Shown here: in pieces, positions 8,503 through 15,702 of the stretch
How the letters are laid out: every line of letters begins with the position of its first letter
How positions within the stretch are numbered: the first letter of the stretch is position 1
Source of the DNA: Rhizorhabdus sp049889055
Lineage (GTDB): Bacteria > Pseudomonadota > Alphaproteobacteria > Sphingomonadales > Sphingomonadaceae
Reading direction: 5' to 3'
DNA: 64,000 nucleotides
Assembly: GCF_049889055.1 (NCBI RefSeq)
Contig: NZ_JBLTWO010000001.1
Location: 310,001-374,000, forward strand
The notes under the pieces: generated by a model
The model's input: only the letters and a program-made list of their open reading frames with translations
Database searches by the model: none
Told to the model about the DNA's origin: nothing
Program-made: the position numbers and the translations under genes

Positions 8503-9338
8503 GCAGGACCGATCGCCTTTTCCGTGTCCGGGAGCAAGCCCCACTCGCTCCACGAGCCGTCATAGAGCGCGACGTCTTCCTTGCCGAGCAGAGCAGCGGC
8601 GAACAGGAGGACCGCAGCGGTGATGCCCGAGCCGCAGGTGGTGATCATCGGCTTGTTCCAGTCGATGCCGGCGGCGTCGAATTCGGCGCGGAGCGTAGCC
8701 TTGTCCTTGAAGGTGCCATCCTCATTGAACAGCCGCTCATAAGGCAGGTTTCGCGAACCGGGGATGTGGCCCGCCGCCAGACCGCGCGGATCGACTTCCT
8801 CGCCGGTGAAGCGCTTGGCACCCCGCGCGTCGACGACCTGTTCGGCACCGCTCGCAAGATTGGCCTTCATCTGCGCCAGATCGCGCACCGGGGCGGGGTC
8901 GCGCCAGACGGTGAAGTGGCGATGGCGCAGCGCCACCTTGCCCTGCTCGACCGGGCGCCGCTCGGCGATCCACTTGGCGATACCGCCGTCGAGGATTGCG
9001 ACCTGGTTGACGCCGAACATGCGGAACATGAACCAGGCGCGCGCGGCGGTACGATGCGGGCTGTTGTCGTAGAGCACGATCCGGCTGCCGTCGCCGAGGC
9101 CCAGCGACTGCATGCGGCTGGCGAACTTCTCCGCGCTCGGCAGCATCGACGGCAGGCTGGACGTGTCGTCCTTGAGATTGCCGAGGTCGAGAAACACGGC
9201 TCCGGGAAGATGGCGCGCCTCATATTCGCCCTGCGCATCCCGCCCGGCATCGAGCGCGAAATAGGTCGCATCGACGACGCGGAGATCATTCGCTCCGAGC
9301 TCGCCCGCAAGCCATTCGGTCGAAACCAGCATGTCCAT
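8499..9338 (-). CDS. sseA: 3-mercaptopyruvate sulfurtransferase
   Basis: Transfers sulfur from 3-mercaptopyruvate to thiol or cyanide acceptors. The 279 residues form two rhodanese domains, the first inactive and the second with the catalytic loop CGSGITA (nucleophile C235). The GSG composition of this loop is typical of mercaptopyruvate rather than thiosulfate enzymes. The ATG at 9338 has GAGGAGG 7-8 bases upstream; a TTG one codon earlier is possible but less likely. It is translationally coupled to the cystathionine beta-lyase gene. Confidence 0.93.
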   Translation of the reverse strand: MDMLVSTEWLAGELGANDLRVVDATYFALDAGRDAQGEYEARHLPGAVFLDLGNLKDDTSSLPSMLPSAEKFASRMQSLGLGDGSRIVLYDNSPHRTAARAWFMFRMFGVNQVAILDGGIAKWIAERRPVEQGKVALRHRHFTVWRDPAPVRDLAQMKANLASGAEQVVDARGAKRFTGEEVDPRGLAAGHIPGSRNLPYERLFNEDGTFKDKATLRAEFDAAGIDWNKPMITTCGSGITAAVLLFAAALLGKEDVALYDGSWSEWGLLPDTEKAIGPA

Positions 9339-9414
9339 CAAAACCTCCTCAAACCAACGCGACAGAGCGCCACGCCTTCACTTAACGAATCGACACGCCC
9401 GGGGAGGCGTCGCT

Positions 9415-9443
9415 TAGTTACGTATCGTAATAATGTATGGCAA
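9415..9443 (-). promoter_or_regulatory. Probable sigma70 promoter of sseA-metC
   Basis: On the minus strand TTGCCA (9443-9438) and TAACTA (9420-9415) are separated by 17 bp, in an AT-rich stretch between the divergent sseA and queF genes. This would leave a leader of about 70 nt before the sseA start. Confidence 0.55.
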
Positions 9444-9523
9444 GTATATTTGTTCCAACAGCTCATATTTGTAATTTTCATACAGATATGGCGATTCTGT
9501 CGACGCTTCGCTAAGGGCGCCCC

Positions 9524-9970
9524 ATGTCCAAACCGCTCCATCTCGGCCAGACCAGCGCGCTTCCGGCCACGCCCGAAGACGCTATCCTCGATTATGTCCC
9601 GAACCCGCGCAAGGGGCTCTATATGGTGCGCTTCGCCGCGCCTGAGTTCACCTCGCTCTGCCCGGTGACCGGCCAGCCCGATTTCGCGCATCTGGTGATC
9701 GACTATGCGCCGGCCGAGACGATCGTCGAATCCAAGTCGCTCAAGCTGTTCCTCGGCTCCTTCCGCAACCATGCGGGCTTCCACGAGGACTGCACCGTCG
9801 GCATCGGCCAGCGGCTGTTCGACGAGATGAAGCCGCACTGGCTGCGGATCGGCGGCTACTGGTATCCGCGCGGCGGCATCCCGATCGACGTCTTCTGGCA
9901 ATCGGGCCCCGCGCCCGAGGGTCTGTGGGTGCCCGACCAGGGCGTGGCGGGCTATCGCGGCCGGGGCTGA
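9524..9970 (+). CDS. queF: NADPH-dependent 7-cyano-7-deazaguanine reductase (type I QueF)
   Basis: Reduces preQ0 to preQ1 in queuosine biosynthesis. The 148-residue, single-domain protein has the nucleophile C46 in SLCPVTGQPDF, the acid D53, the QueF motif ESKSLKLFLGSFRNH (residues 69-83) and HEDC. Length is normal for the unimodular type. The last six codons and stop are part of a 21-bp sequence repeated at 11396-11416, so the island that follows integrated at the very end of this gene without changing its product. No recognisable preQ1 riboswitch precedes it. Confidence 0.96.
   Translation: MSKPLHLGQTSALPATPEDAILDYVPNPRKGLYMVRFAAPEFTSLCPVTGQPDFAHLVIDYAPAETIVESKSLKLFLGSFRNHAGFHEDCTVGIGQRLFDEMKPHWLRIGGYWYPRGGIPIDVFWQSGPAPEGLWVPDQGVAGYRGRG
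9950..9970 (+). repeat. Left 21-bp direct repeat (attL-like) at the queF 3' end
   Basis: Identical over 21 bases to 11396-11416 and covering the final six codons and stop of queF. The flanking bases differ on both sides, so the repeat is exactly bounded. Confidence 0.9.
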
Positions 9971-11395
9971 TTCTGCGTCAACTCCGACCGAGAGGTTTCA
10001 GCTAACCCACAGCGCGCTTCACGCACCAAACGACTGGCTGACTCTTCTCGCCGTCGGCATCGCGTTTTGTTTCCCGAGTTGACACGACTACGGCGAGTTT
10101 GTCTGAGTTCATCAGTATGGACGGCGGACCCGCAAACCAAGCCTGTGAAGGCACCTTCATCTTAGAGGTTGCGCCACCTTGGCCGTGGCCCCCGATCGCG
10201 CGAAGATATGTGTTGCCCGACATTGCGCTGAGCCAAGATGTCGAGTTGTCCATTCAAGCAACTCCCCAAGCGACCCTGCTGATGTTCATCAAACATCGGC
10301 GCGGTCCAACATTCCAACTTGAAAGCTGCCCATTGGCTTTTGCCGGAGAAGGCTATTTCAAGATTGGCATGGGATACAGCGCGCTGGGAGCAACGATCTT
10401 TTCCGGCGGGAAGTGCATAGCCTCAAATGAGGCTCACACTACAGTAGAGCCACATGTCCAGATTATCCTAAAATCTAGTCAAGGCAGTTCAAGCTCAGCA
10501 AAGGCTCAGCCTTTTGCATCACCGATCCCCCATAGCTATGAACTATTTTCTGGTGCAAGGGCAAAACTGGCTCGAGGCAACAAACATGTTCAAGATTTCC
10601 AAGAGGCCGAGTTCTCCTTTTGGGATCGGAAACCCTATATAATTGTCAACCAAGAAAGTACGGATGGCGCGACCTACAATAGGATCGTCCGTATTCGAGA
10701 ACTCATACCCGCCTATTTTTCCCTTATAATCGGCGATGCAATCCATAACTTCAGAGCAGCGTTAGATCTTCTCGCCATTGATCTGGTACGAGCCAACGGC
10801 GGAAACACAAAAAATGTGTACTTTCCCTTTAGCAAAAACAAAGATGACTTCGACGAAATATGTAAACGCAGAAATATACATCGATCTTCGGTTAAAACTA
10901 TTGATCTGATTCGATCCCTTGAACCATATCATGGTGGAAATACCCTTCTACGAGGCCTTCACGATCTTGATATTCTAGATAAGCATACCTTGATTATCCC
11001 TGTTGCAGGCCTTGCGATACAACCATCGCTTGATCTTGATTTTGTGAACGAGATTTATGTCAAGCGCGCGATCAGTGACGCTGTAAAATTGGTCGAGGAT
11101 GGGACTCTTTTGGATGCGAACTTACCCGTTGGCCTCGAAATCCGTCACGACAGTCTGATCTTCCAGACAGCCTTTGACGAAGGGCAGCCGTTCTCCAATC
11201 ACGGCGTTCTCAAAACTCTGGAAGAAATTTCGAACATGGTGCGTGGAGTTATCGAGATGTTCGCGGAGCATCTGCTCGAAAGCGGTATTCCACATCCCTA
11301 ATCCATGTACGATTGGAGCCACACGGGGACTTCGCAGATTACGGCATCACGCCCGCCGTTGGTGTGCCCTATCATCGGCCTCTTCCCACCACACA
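9971..11395 (+). mobile_element. Small low-GC island inserted at the queF 3' end
   Basis: About 1.43 kb bounded by 21-bp perfect direct repeats. Its base composition is visibly more AT-rich than everything around it, and it contains one complete gene. No integrase, transposase or terminal inverted repeat is visible, so it is either a remnant of a larger integrative element or was mobilised in trans. The interval 9971-10116 before the gene shows no clear motif beyond a lone TTGACA at 10079. Confidence 0.75.
10117..11301 (+). CDS. Island-borne protein of unknown function
   Basis: A 394-residue soluble protein counted from the ATG at 10117; a TTG six codons earlier is an alternative. The N-terminal 130 residues look beta-rich and unfamiliar. 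The C-terminal half (about 170-390) contains IIGDAIHNFRAALDLLA, then YFPFSKNKDDF and LEPYHGG with LHDLDILDKHTLIIPV. These resemble a widespread uncharacterised family with a GDxxHNxRxALD signature. Codon usage is AT-richer than its neighbours, indicating recent transfer. Defence or signalling roles can only be guessed. Confidence 0.8.
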   Translation: MDGGPANQACEGTFILEVAPPWPWPPIARRYVLPDIALSQDVELSIQATPQATLLMFIKHRRGPTFQLESCPLAFAGEGYFKIGMGYSALGATIFSGGKCIASNEAHTTVEPHVQIILKSSQGSSSSAKAQPFASPIPHSYELFSGARAKLARGNKHVQDFQEAEFSFWDRKPYIIVNQESTDGATYNRIVRIRELIPAYFSLIIGDAIHNFRAALDLLAIDLVRANGGNTKNVYFPFSKNKDDFDEICKRRNIHRSSVKTIDLIRSLEPYHGGNTLLRGLHDLDILDKHTLIIPVAGLAIQPSLDLDFVNEIYVKRAISDAVKLVEDGTLLDANLPVGLEIRHDSLIFQTAFDEGQPFSNHGVLKTLEEISNMVRGVIEMFAEHLLESGIPHP

Positions 11396-11416
11396 GGCTA
11401 TCGCGGCCGGGGCTGA
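11396..11416 (+). repeat. Right 21-bp direct repeat (attR-like)
   Basis: Perfect copy of 9950-9970. It is directly followed by a GC palindrome that would be the natural terminator of queF if the island were removed. Confidence 0.9.
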
Positions 11417-11436
11417 CCCCTCCCCGCGGGGAGGGG
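11417..11436. terminator. 20-bp perfect GC palindrome, probable ancestral queF terminator
   Basis: CCCCTCCCCG followed directly by CGGGGAGGGG, a perfect self-complementary 20-mer between the island and the convergent S10 peptidase gene. It lacks a U-run. It shares the CCTCCCCG core of the larger palindromic repeats at 952 and 52744. Confidence 0.5.
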
Positions 11437-11446
11437 CTGATCCGCA

Positions 11447-12961
11447 TCAGCGCGCGCGGATGAACGCCTTCACGTCGGCGCTCAGCTTGCGCAGATCTTC
11501 CTGCCGCACATACATCATGTGGCCGGCGTCATAATAATGGAACTGGATCCGTGACGGGTCGAAGCCCGGCCGGTTCAGCGAATATTCGGCGCCGAAGAAG
11601 GGCGTCGCGAAGTCATAATAGCCCTGGCCGACGAACACGCGCAGCCCGCTATTCTCGCGCAGCGCACGGCCGAGATAGGGCGCGACGTTGACATAGACCT
11701 CGCCGTCGCGGCCGCCCTGGTCCGCCAGCTTCCAGTCCCAGCCTCGCACACCGCCGATCGTCACATATTGGCGGTCGGTCGTATATTTCAGGTCCCCGCG
11801 CAGATAGCTGTTCACAGCCGAAGTATAGGACGCGTCGATGCCATAGAAGCTGGGATCATTGTCCCCCTCCTCGCCCGCGCGGTCATAATCGACGCCGGTA
11901 TAGCGCGAATCGAGCCGGCCAACGGTCAGGCCCCGGTCGCGGAGAAGCTCCTTGTAGAATCGGCCCGGCGTCACGCGCAGATTGGCGTTGTCGAGGAACT
12001 GCTCGGACAGGCCGGTCAGACGCGACAGTTCGGCGCGGACCGAAGCGCGCTCCTCCGCGCCCAGCTGGTTGCCCTTGAGCAGCGCCGCCGCATAAGGCCC
12101 GATCGCGAAGGCCCGCGCCTGCGCTGCCGCCTCGGCGACGGTCGCGGCCGGATTGGGCAGCTTGCGATGATACCAGGCGGTCGTCGTCATCGAGGGCAGG
12201 TTGAGGATATAGGGCATCTCATTGCCCTGCACCTCGGCCGGGGCCGCGAAGTCGAGGATGGTCGAGATCAGGATGATCCCGTTGACCGCGACGTCGTTAT
12301 AGCTGCCTTCCAGCTCGTTGATCAGCGCGACCGAGCGCGTGGTGCCATAGCTTTCGCCGCCGATATATTTGGGCGACGCCCATCGGCCATTCTCGCTCAG
12401 CCATTTGCGGATGAAGTCCGAGATGGATTTGGCGTCGGAGGAGACGCCCCAATAGTCCTTGGGATCCTTGCCGCCCAGCGTGTGCGAGAAGCCGGTCCCG
12501 ACCGGATCGATGAACACCATGTCGGTGACGTCGAGCAGGCTTTCCGGGTTGTCGACCAGCGGATAGGGCGGCGCGCCATCGTCCTTCGCGTCGGGCAGGA
12601 CGACACGCTTCGGGCCGAAGGCGCCCATGTGCAGCCAGAGCGATCCCGAACCCGGCCCGCCATTGTAGAGGAAGGTGACCGGCCGGGTCTTCGGATCGCC
12701 CCCGTCGCGGACATAGGCGGTCGAGAAGATCGCCGCCGCGGGCTTGCCGTCCTTGTCGTCCAGATAGGTTTCGCCGGTGGTCGCCGTGTAGGCGATCGAC
12801 TGGCCGCCGAAGACGCCCTTATGCTTCGTCACCGAGACAGTCGGCGGCGGCACCGGTGCGGGCGCGGCAGCCGCCTCCTCGTCCTTCTTCCTGTCGGCGG
12901 CGTGCGCCGCGAACGGCGCGAGCGCGATGGCGAGAGCGGTGAGGCTGGTGGTCAGGCGCAT
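11447..12961 (-). CDS. Secreted serine carboxypeptidase-like peptidase (family S10)
   Basis: Periplasmic alpha/beta-hydrolase peptidase expected to trim C-terminal residues. The 504-residue precursor has a signal peptide (MRLTTSLTALAIALAPF, cleavage near AAHA) and then an Ala/Pro linker. The oxyanion region is YNGGPGSGSLW. The catalytic triad is S204 in GGESYGT, D450 in YYDFATPF and H481 in DAGHMMY. The ATG at 12961 was chosen because AAGGGG lies upstream and the signal peptide begins there. It appears to be a single-gene unit. Confidence 0.92.
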   Translation of the reverse strand: MRLTTSLTALAIALAPFAAHAADRKKDEEAAAAPAPVPPPTVSVTKHKGVFGGQSIAYTATTGETYLDDKDGKPAAAIFSTAYVRDGGDPKTRPVTFLYNGGPGSGSLWLHMGAFGPKRVVLPDAKDDGAPPYPLVDNPESLLDVTDMVFIDPVGTGFSHTLGGKDPKDYWGVSSDAKSISDFIRKWLSENGRWASPKYIGGESYGTTRSVALINELEGSYNDVAVNGIILISTILDFAAPAEVQGNEMPYILNLPSMTTTAWYHRKLPNPAATVAEAAAQARAFAIGPYAAALLKGNQLGAEERASVRAELSRLTGLSEQFLDNANLRVTPGRFYKELLRDRGLTVGRLDSRYTGVDYDRAGEEGDNDPSFYGIDASYTSAVNSYLRGDLKYTTDRQYVTIGGVRGWDWKLADQGGRDGEVYVNVAPYLGRALRENSGLRVFVGQGYYDFATPFFGAEYSLNRPGFDPSRIQFHYYDAGHMMYVRQEDLRKLSADVKAFIRAR

Positions 12962-13058
12962 TTCCGGAATCCCCTTGTAGGAGAACAGGCTAACCCAGCT
13001 TCCGCCGCGAGGGAAAGCGTGAATTCTCACGCGCCTGTCGCGAAATAAATCCGCGCTA

Positions 13059-14009
13059 TCAGATCAGCTTAATCTCGCGCAGCCGCTCGAGCAGATAATC
13101 ATTCGCGGTGATCGGCTCGGGAAAGCGGTTGGGCCGCTCGGCCGTGATCGTCTGGGGCAGCGTCTCGATCAGATAGTCGGGCCGGAAATGGAGGAAGAAG
13201 GGCATCGAATAGCGCGCGAAGCCGCGCCGTTCGGGCGGCGGGTTCATCACACGGTGGCTGGTCGACGGCAGCCGGCCATTGGTCAGCCGCTGAAGCATGT
13301 CGCCGATGTTCACCACCAGTTCGCCCGGCGCGATGTCGACCGCGAGCCAGCGGCCGTCGCGATCGAGCAGTTGCAGCCCGCCCTCCTCGGCGCCGAGCAG
13401 CAGCGTGATGGTGTTGATATCCTCATGCGCGCCGGCCCGGATACCCGGCGCATCGGGGCCGATCGGCGGATAATGGAGCAGCCGCAGGATCGAATTCCCG
13501 TCGCGCACCGCATCGACAAAATAATCCGCCGGCAGGTCGAGATAGAGCGCGATCGCCGACAGGATCCGGGCACCGGTCCGCTCGAAGGCGGCGAACAGGT
13601 CGAGATAGGTCTGGCGGAAATCGGCGATCTCCTGAGGCCAGAGATTGGCCGGCATCTGATCGGCATAGGCATGGCCGGCCGGAAGCTCACGGCCGACATG
13701 CCAGAACTCCTTGAGGTCGGCCTCGGTCGAATCCTTGGCGGTCTCGACGCGGAAGGGCGTATAGCCGCGCTGACCGCCACCGCCCGCGACATGGTAGGCC
13801 CGCTTGACCTCTTCGGGCAGCGCGAAGAAGGCCTTGGCCGCCGCTTCCGCGCGCGCGATCAGTTCGGCCGGGATGCCGTGATCGGCCACCACGGCGAAGC
13901 CGAAGCGCTCGAACGAGCGCCCGATCGCCTGCGCGAAGCCATGGGCGTCTTGGTCTGCGATCGCCAGCGAGGTGCTGGGGACGCGGGTCAGGTCTGCGAT
14001 GTCGGTCAT
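13059..14009 (-). CDS. 2-oxoglutarate/Fe(II)-dependent oxygenase, isopenicillin N synthase-like
   Basis: A 316-residue member of the plant/fungal-type 2OG oxygenases. The N-terminal DIOX region contains FGFAVVADHGIP. The jelly-roll core carries the iron ligands H195, D197 (in GAHEDINTITLLLG) and H252 (LPSTSHRVMNP), and the 2-oxoglutarate-binding R266 within RYSMPFF. All catalytic residues are present. The substrate is unknown; such genes in sphingomonads are usually single and unlinked to a pathway. It is divergent from the HerA-like gene. Confidence 0.88.
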   Translation of the reverse strand: MTDIADLTRVPSTSLAIADQDAHGFAQAIGRSFERFGFAVVADHGIPAELIARAEAAAKAFFALPEEVKRAYHVAGGGGQRGYTPFRVETAKDSTEADLKEFWHVGRELPAGHAYADQMPANLWPQEIADFRQTYLDLFAAFERTGARILSAIALYLDLPADYFVDAVRDGNSILRLLHYPPIGPDAPGIRAGAHEDINTITLLLGAEEGGLQLLDRDGRWLAVDIAPGELVVNIGDMLQRLTNGRLPSTSHRVMNPPPERRGFARYSMPFFLHFRPDYLIETLPQTITAERPNRFPEPITANDYLLERLREIKLI

Positions 14010-14145
14010 CGCGCCGATATAGCGCTCGGTACCGGGATCGTCATCCCCACCGACGATGCGCTACCGGACGGCAAAGGCGAGTCATCCACAGCTTTCTGCC
14101 GCAGGCGGCTTGAACAAGGGGCCTCCGATCCGCCAGACACCCCAC

Positions 14146-15618
14146 GTGACCGCACGAATCGACATCGGCACCAGCGGCCCGGGCCAGTCGGTCCATTTCG
14201 ACGTTGAGGAGCTGCTCGCGACCCGTCTGCTCGTGCAGGGCAATTCGGGTTCGGGAAAGTCGCATCTGCTGCGCCGGCTGCTCGAAGAATCAGCCAATGT
14301 CGTCCAGCAGGTCGTGGTCGATCCCGAAGGCGATTTCGTCACGCTCGCCGATCGCTTCGGCCATGTCGTCATCCAGGCCTTCGACCATAGCGAGGCCGAG
14401 ATCGTCCGCCTCGCCAATCGCATCCGAGAACATCGCGTGTCGGTCGTGCTCGCGCTCGATGAGCTCGAGATCGAGCAGCAGATGCGCTGTGCGGCGACCT
14501 TCCTGTCGGCGCTGTTCGATGCGCCCCGCGACTATTGGTATCCCGCGCTGGTCGTCGTCGACGAGGCGCAGCTGTTTGCCCCGGCCGTGGCCGGCGAAGT
14601 GTCCGACGAGGCGCGCCGCGCATCTCTCGGTGCGATGACCAATTTGATGTGCCGCGGCCGCAAGCGCGGCCTGGCCGGCGTGATCGCCACCCAGCGCCTC
14701 GCCAAGCTCGCCAAGAATGTCGCCGCCGAAGCGTCGAACTTCATGATGGGCCGCACCTTTCTCGACATCGACATGGCGCGCGCGGCCGACCTGCTCGGCA
14801 TGGACCGGCGGCAGGCCGAGACGATCCGCGACCTGCCGCGCGGTCAGTTCCTCGCGCTCGGCCCGGCAGTGTCGCGTCGCCCGATCGCAGTGACGGTAGG
14901 CGCGGTGCAGACCTCGGCGCGCAGCGGCAGCCCCAAGCTGGTTCCCCTGCCCTCGGCCCCGCCCGAGGATCTGCAGGGCCTGCTCTTCGCGCCGGGCGAC
15001 GACCTGCCCGTCGCGCCGCCGCCACCGCGGGCCCCCACCCCCACCAGCGACGACCTTCTCCGCGCGATCAGCCGCTCGGGCCCGGTGCTGACGCCATCGG
15101 CCGCGCCGGGTGGCCCGGCCATGCCCGACGAGGAACGCGACGCGGTGATCGACGCCGTGCTGCGCGAAATGGTCGAGGACCCCGAGGCGACCTATCGTCA
15201 GCCTGCGGTGCTGTTCCAGGATTTTGCCGTGCGCTGCCGGATGCAGCGCCTGACGAGCCCCGGCCTCGACCTCGCCGGCTTCCGCCGCCGCCTCGCCATG
15301 GCGCGCGCCGGCCTGTACGGCGAACTCGACGAAGGCTGGCTCGATGCGCTGGCGATCGGCGCCTCGCTGCCCGATGACATGCTCGCCCCCTTCCTGCTGG
15401 TCGCCCGCGCCGCGCGCGACGGGCAGGAGGCGCCGTCCGACACGGTGATGGCGCAGGTCTACGGCACCCATTCGCTCGGTCGCGTCCGCCGGTTGATCGC
15501 CTATATGGAGGAGCAGGGCATCTTCGTCCTGCGCACCGACCTGTCGGGCAAACGCTCGATCAACATCCCCCGCCTCGGCTGGACCACCGCCGCCTCGCTG
15601 CCCGAAGCCGCCGAGTAA
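14146..15618 (+). CDS. HerA/DUF87-like ATPase
   Basis: A 490-residue P-loop ATPase of the FtsK/HerA branch. Walker A is QGNSGSGKSHLLRRL near residues 22-36, Walker B is ALVVVDEAQLF, and an arginine-rich MCRGRKRGLAGVIATQR block follows. A proline-rich linker (about 265-330) joins a C-terminal alpha-helical, winged-helix-like region. The GTG at 14146 was chosen because the preceding in-frame codons lie in non-conserved sequence; the start is uncertain because no clear ribosome site is visible. Likely DNA-associated; no nuclease partner (NurA) is adjacent. Confidence 0.85.
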   Translation: MTARIDIGTSGPGQSVHFDVEELLATRLLVQGNSGSGKSHLLRRLLEESANVVQQVVVDPEGDFVTLADRFGHVVIQAFDHSEAEIVRLANRIREHRVSVVLALDELEIEQQMRCAATFLSALFDAPRDYWYPALVVVDEAQLFAPAVAGEVSDEARRASLGAMTNLMCRGRKRGLAGVIATQRLAKLAKNVAAEASNFMMGRTFLDIDMARAADLLGMDRRQAETIRDLPRGQFLALGPAVSRRPIAVTVGAVQTSARSGSPKLVPLPSAPPEDLQGLLFAPGDDLPVAPPPPRAPTPTSDDLLRAISRSGPVLTPSAAPGGPAMPDEERDAVIDAVLREMVEDPEATYRQPAVLFQDFAVRCRMQRLTSPGLDLAGFRRRLAMARAGLYGELDEGWLDALAIGASLPDDMLAPFLLVARAARDGQEAPSDTVMAQVYGTHSLGRVRRLIAYMEEQGIFVLRTDLSGKRSINIPRLGWTTAASLPEAAE

Positions 15619-15649
15619 CGAGCCGATTACTCCGTATCGGAGCAATATG

Positions 15650-15667
15650 GGCTGGCCGCCGCCAGCC
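15650..15667 (+). terminator. Hairpin between the ATPase and S9 peptidase genes
   Basis: A GGCTGGC / GCCAGCC stem with a CGCC loop 32 bp after the ATPase stop. A smaller CTCCG-TAT-CGGAG dyad precedes it. There is no U-run. Confidence 0.3.
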
Positions 15668-15702
15668 GCACGGCTATCGATGAGGCTGCTAAGGGGGCAG
15701 AA

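Noticed and set aside
9342..9523. A preQ1 riboswitch before queF or a SAM/SAH riboswitch before sseA
   Set aside because: Neither the short pseudoknot consensus of preQ1 types nor conserved SAM/SAH core sequences could be found; the interval is best explained as divergent promoters.
10117..11301. Assignment of the island protein as a HEPN ribonuclease
   Set aside because: The helical HNFRAALD region is suggestive, but the RxxxxH catalytic motif could not be placed, so no function was given.
9971..11395. A transposon or insertion sequence in the queF island
   Set aside because: No terminal inverted repeats and no transposase. The 21-bp direct repeats are too long for a usual IS target duplication and equal the gene end.
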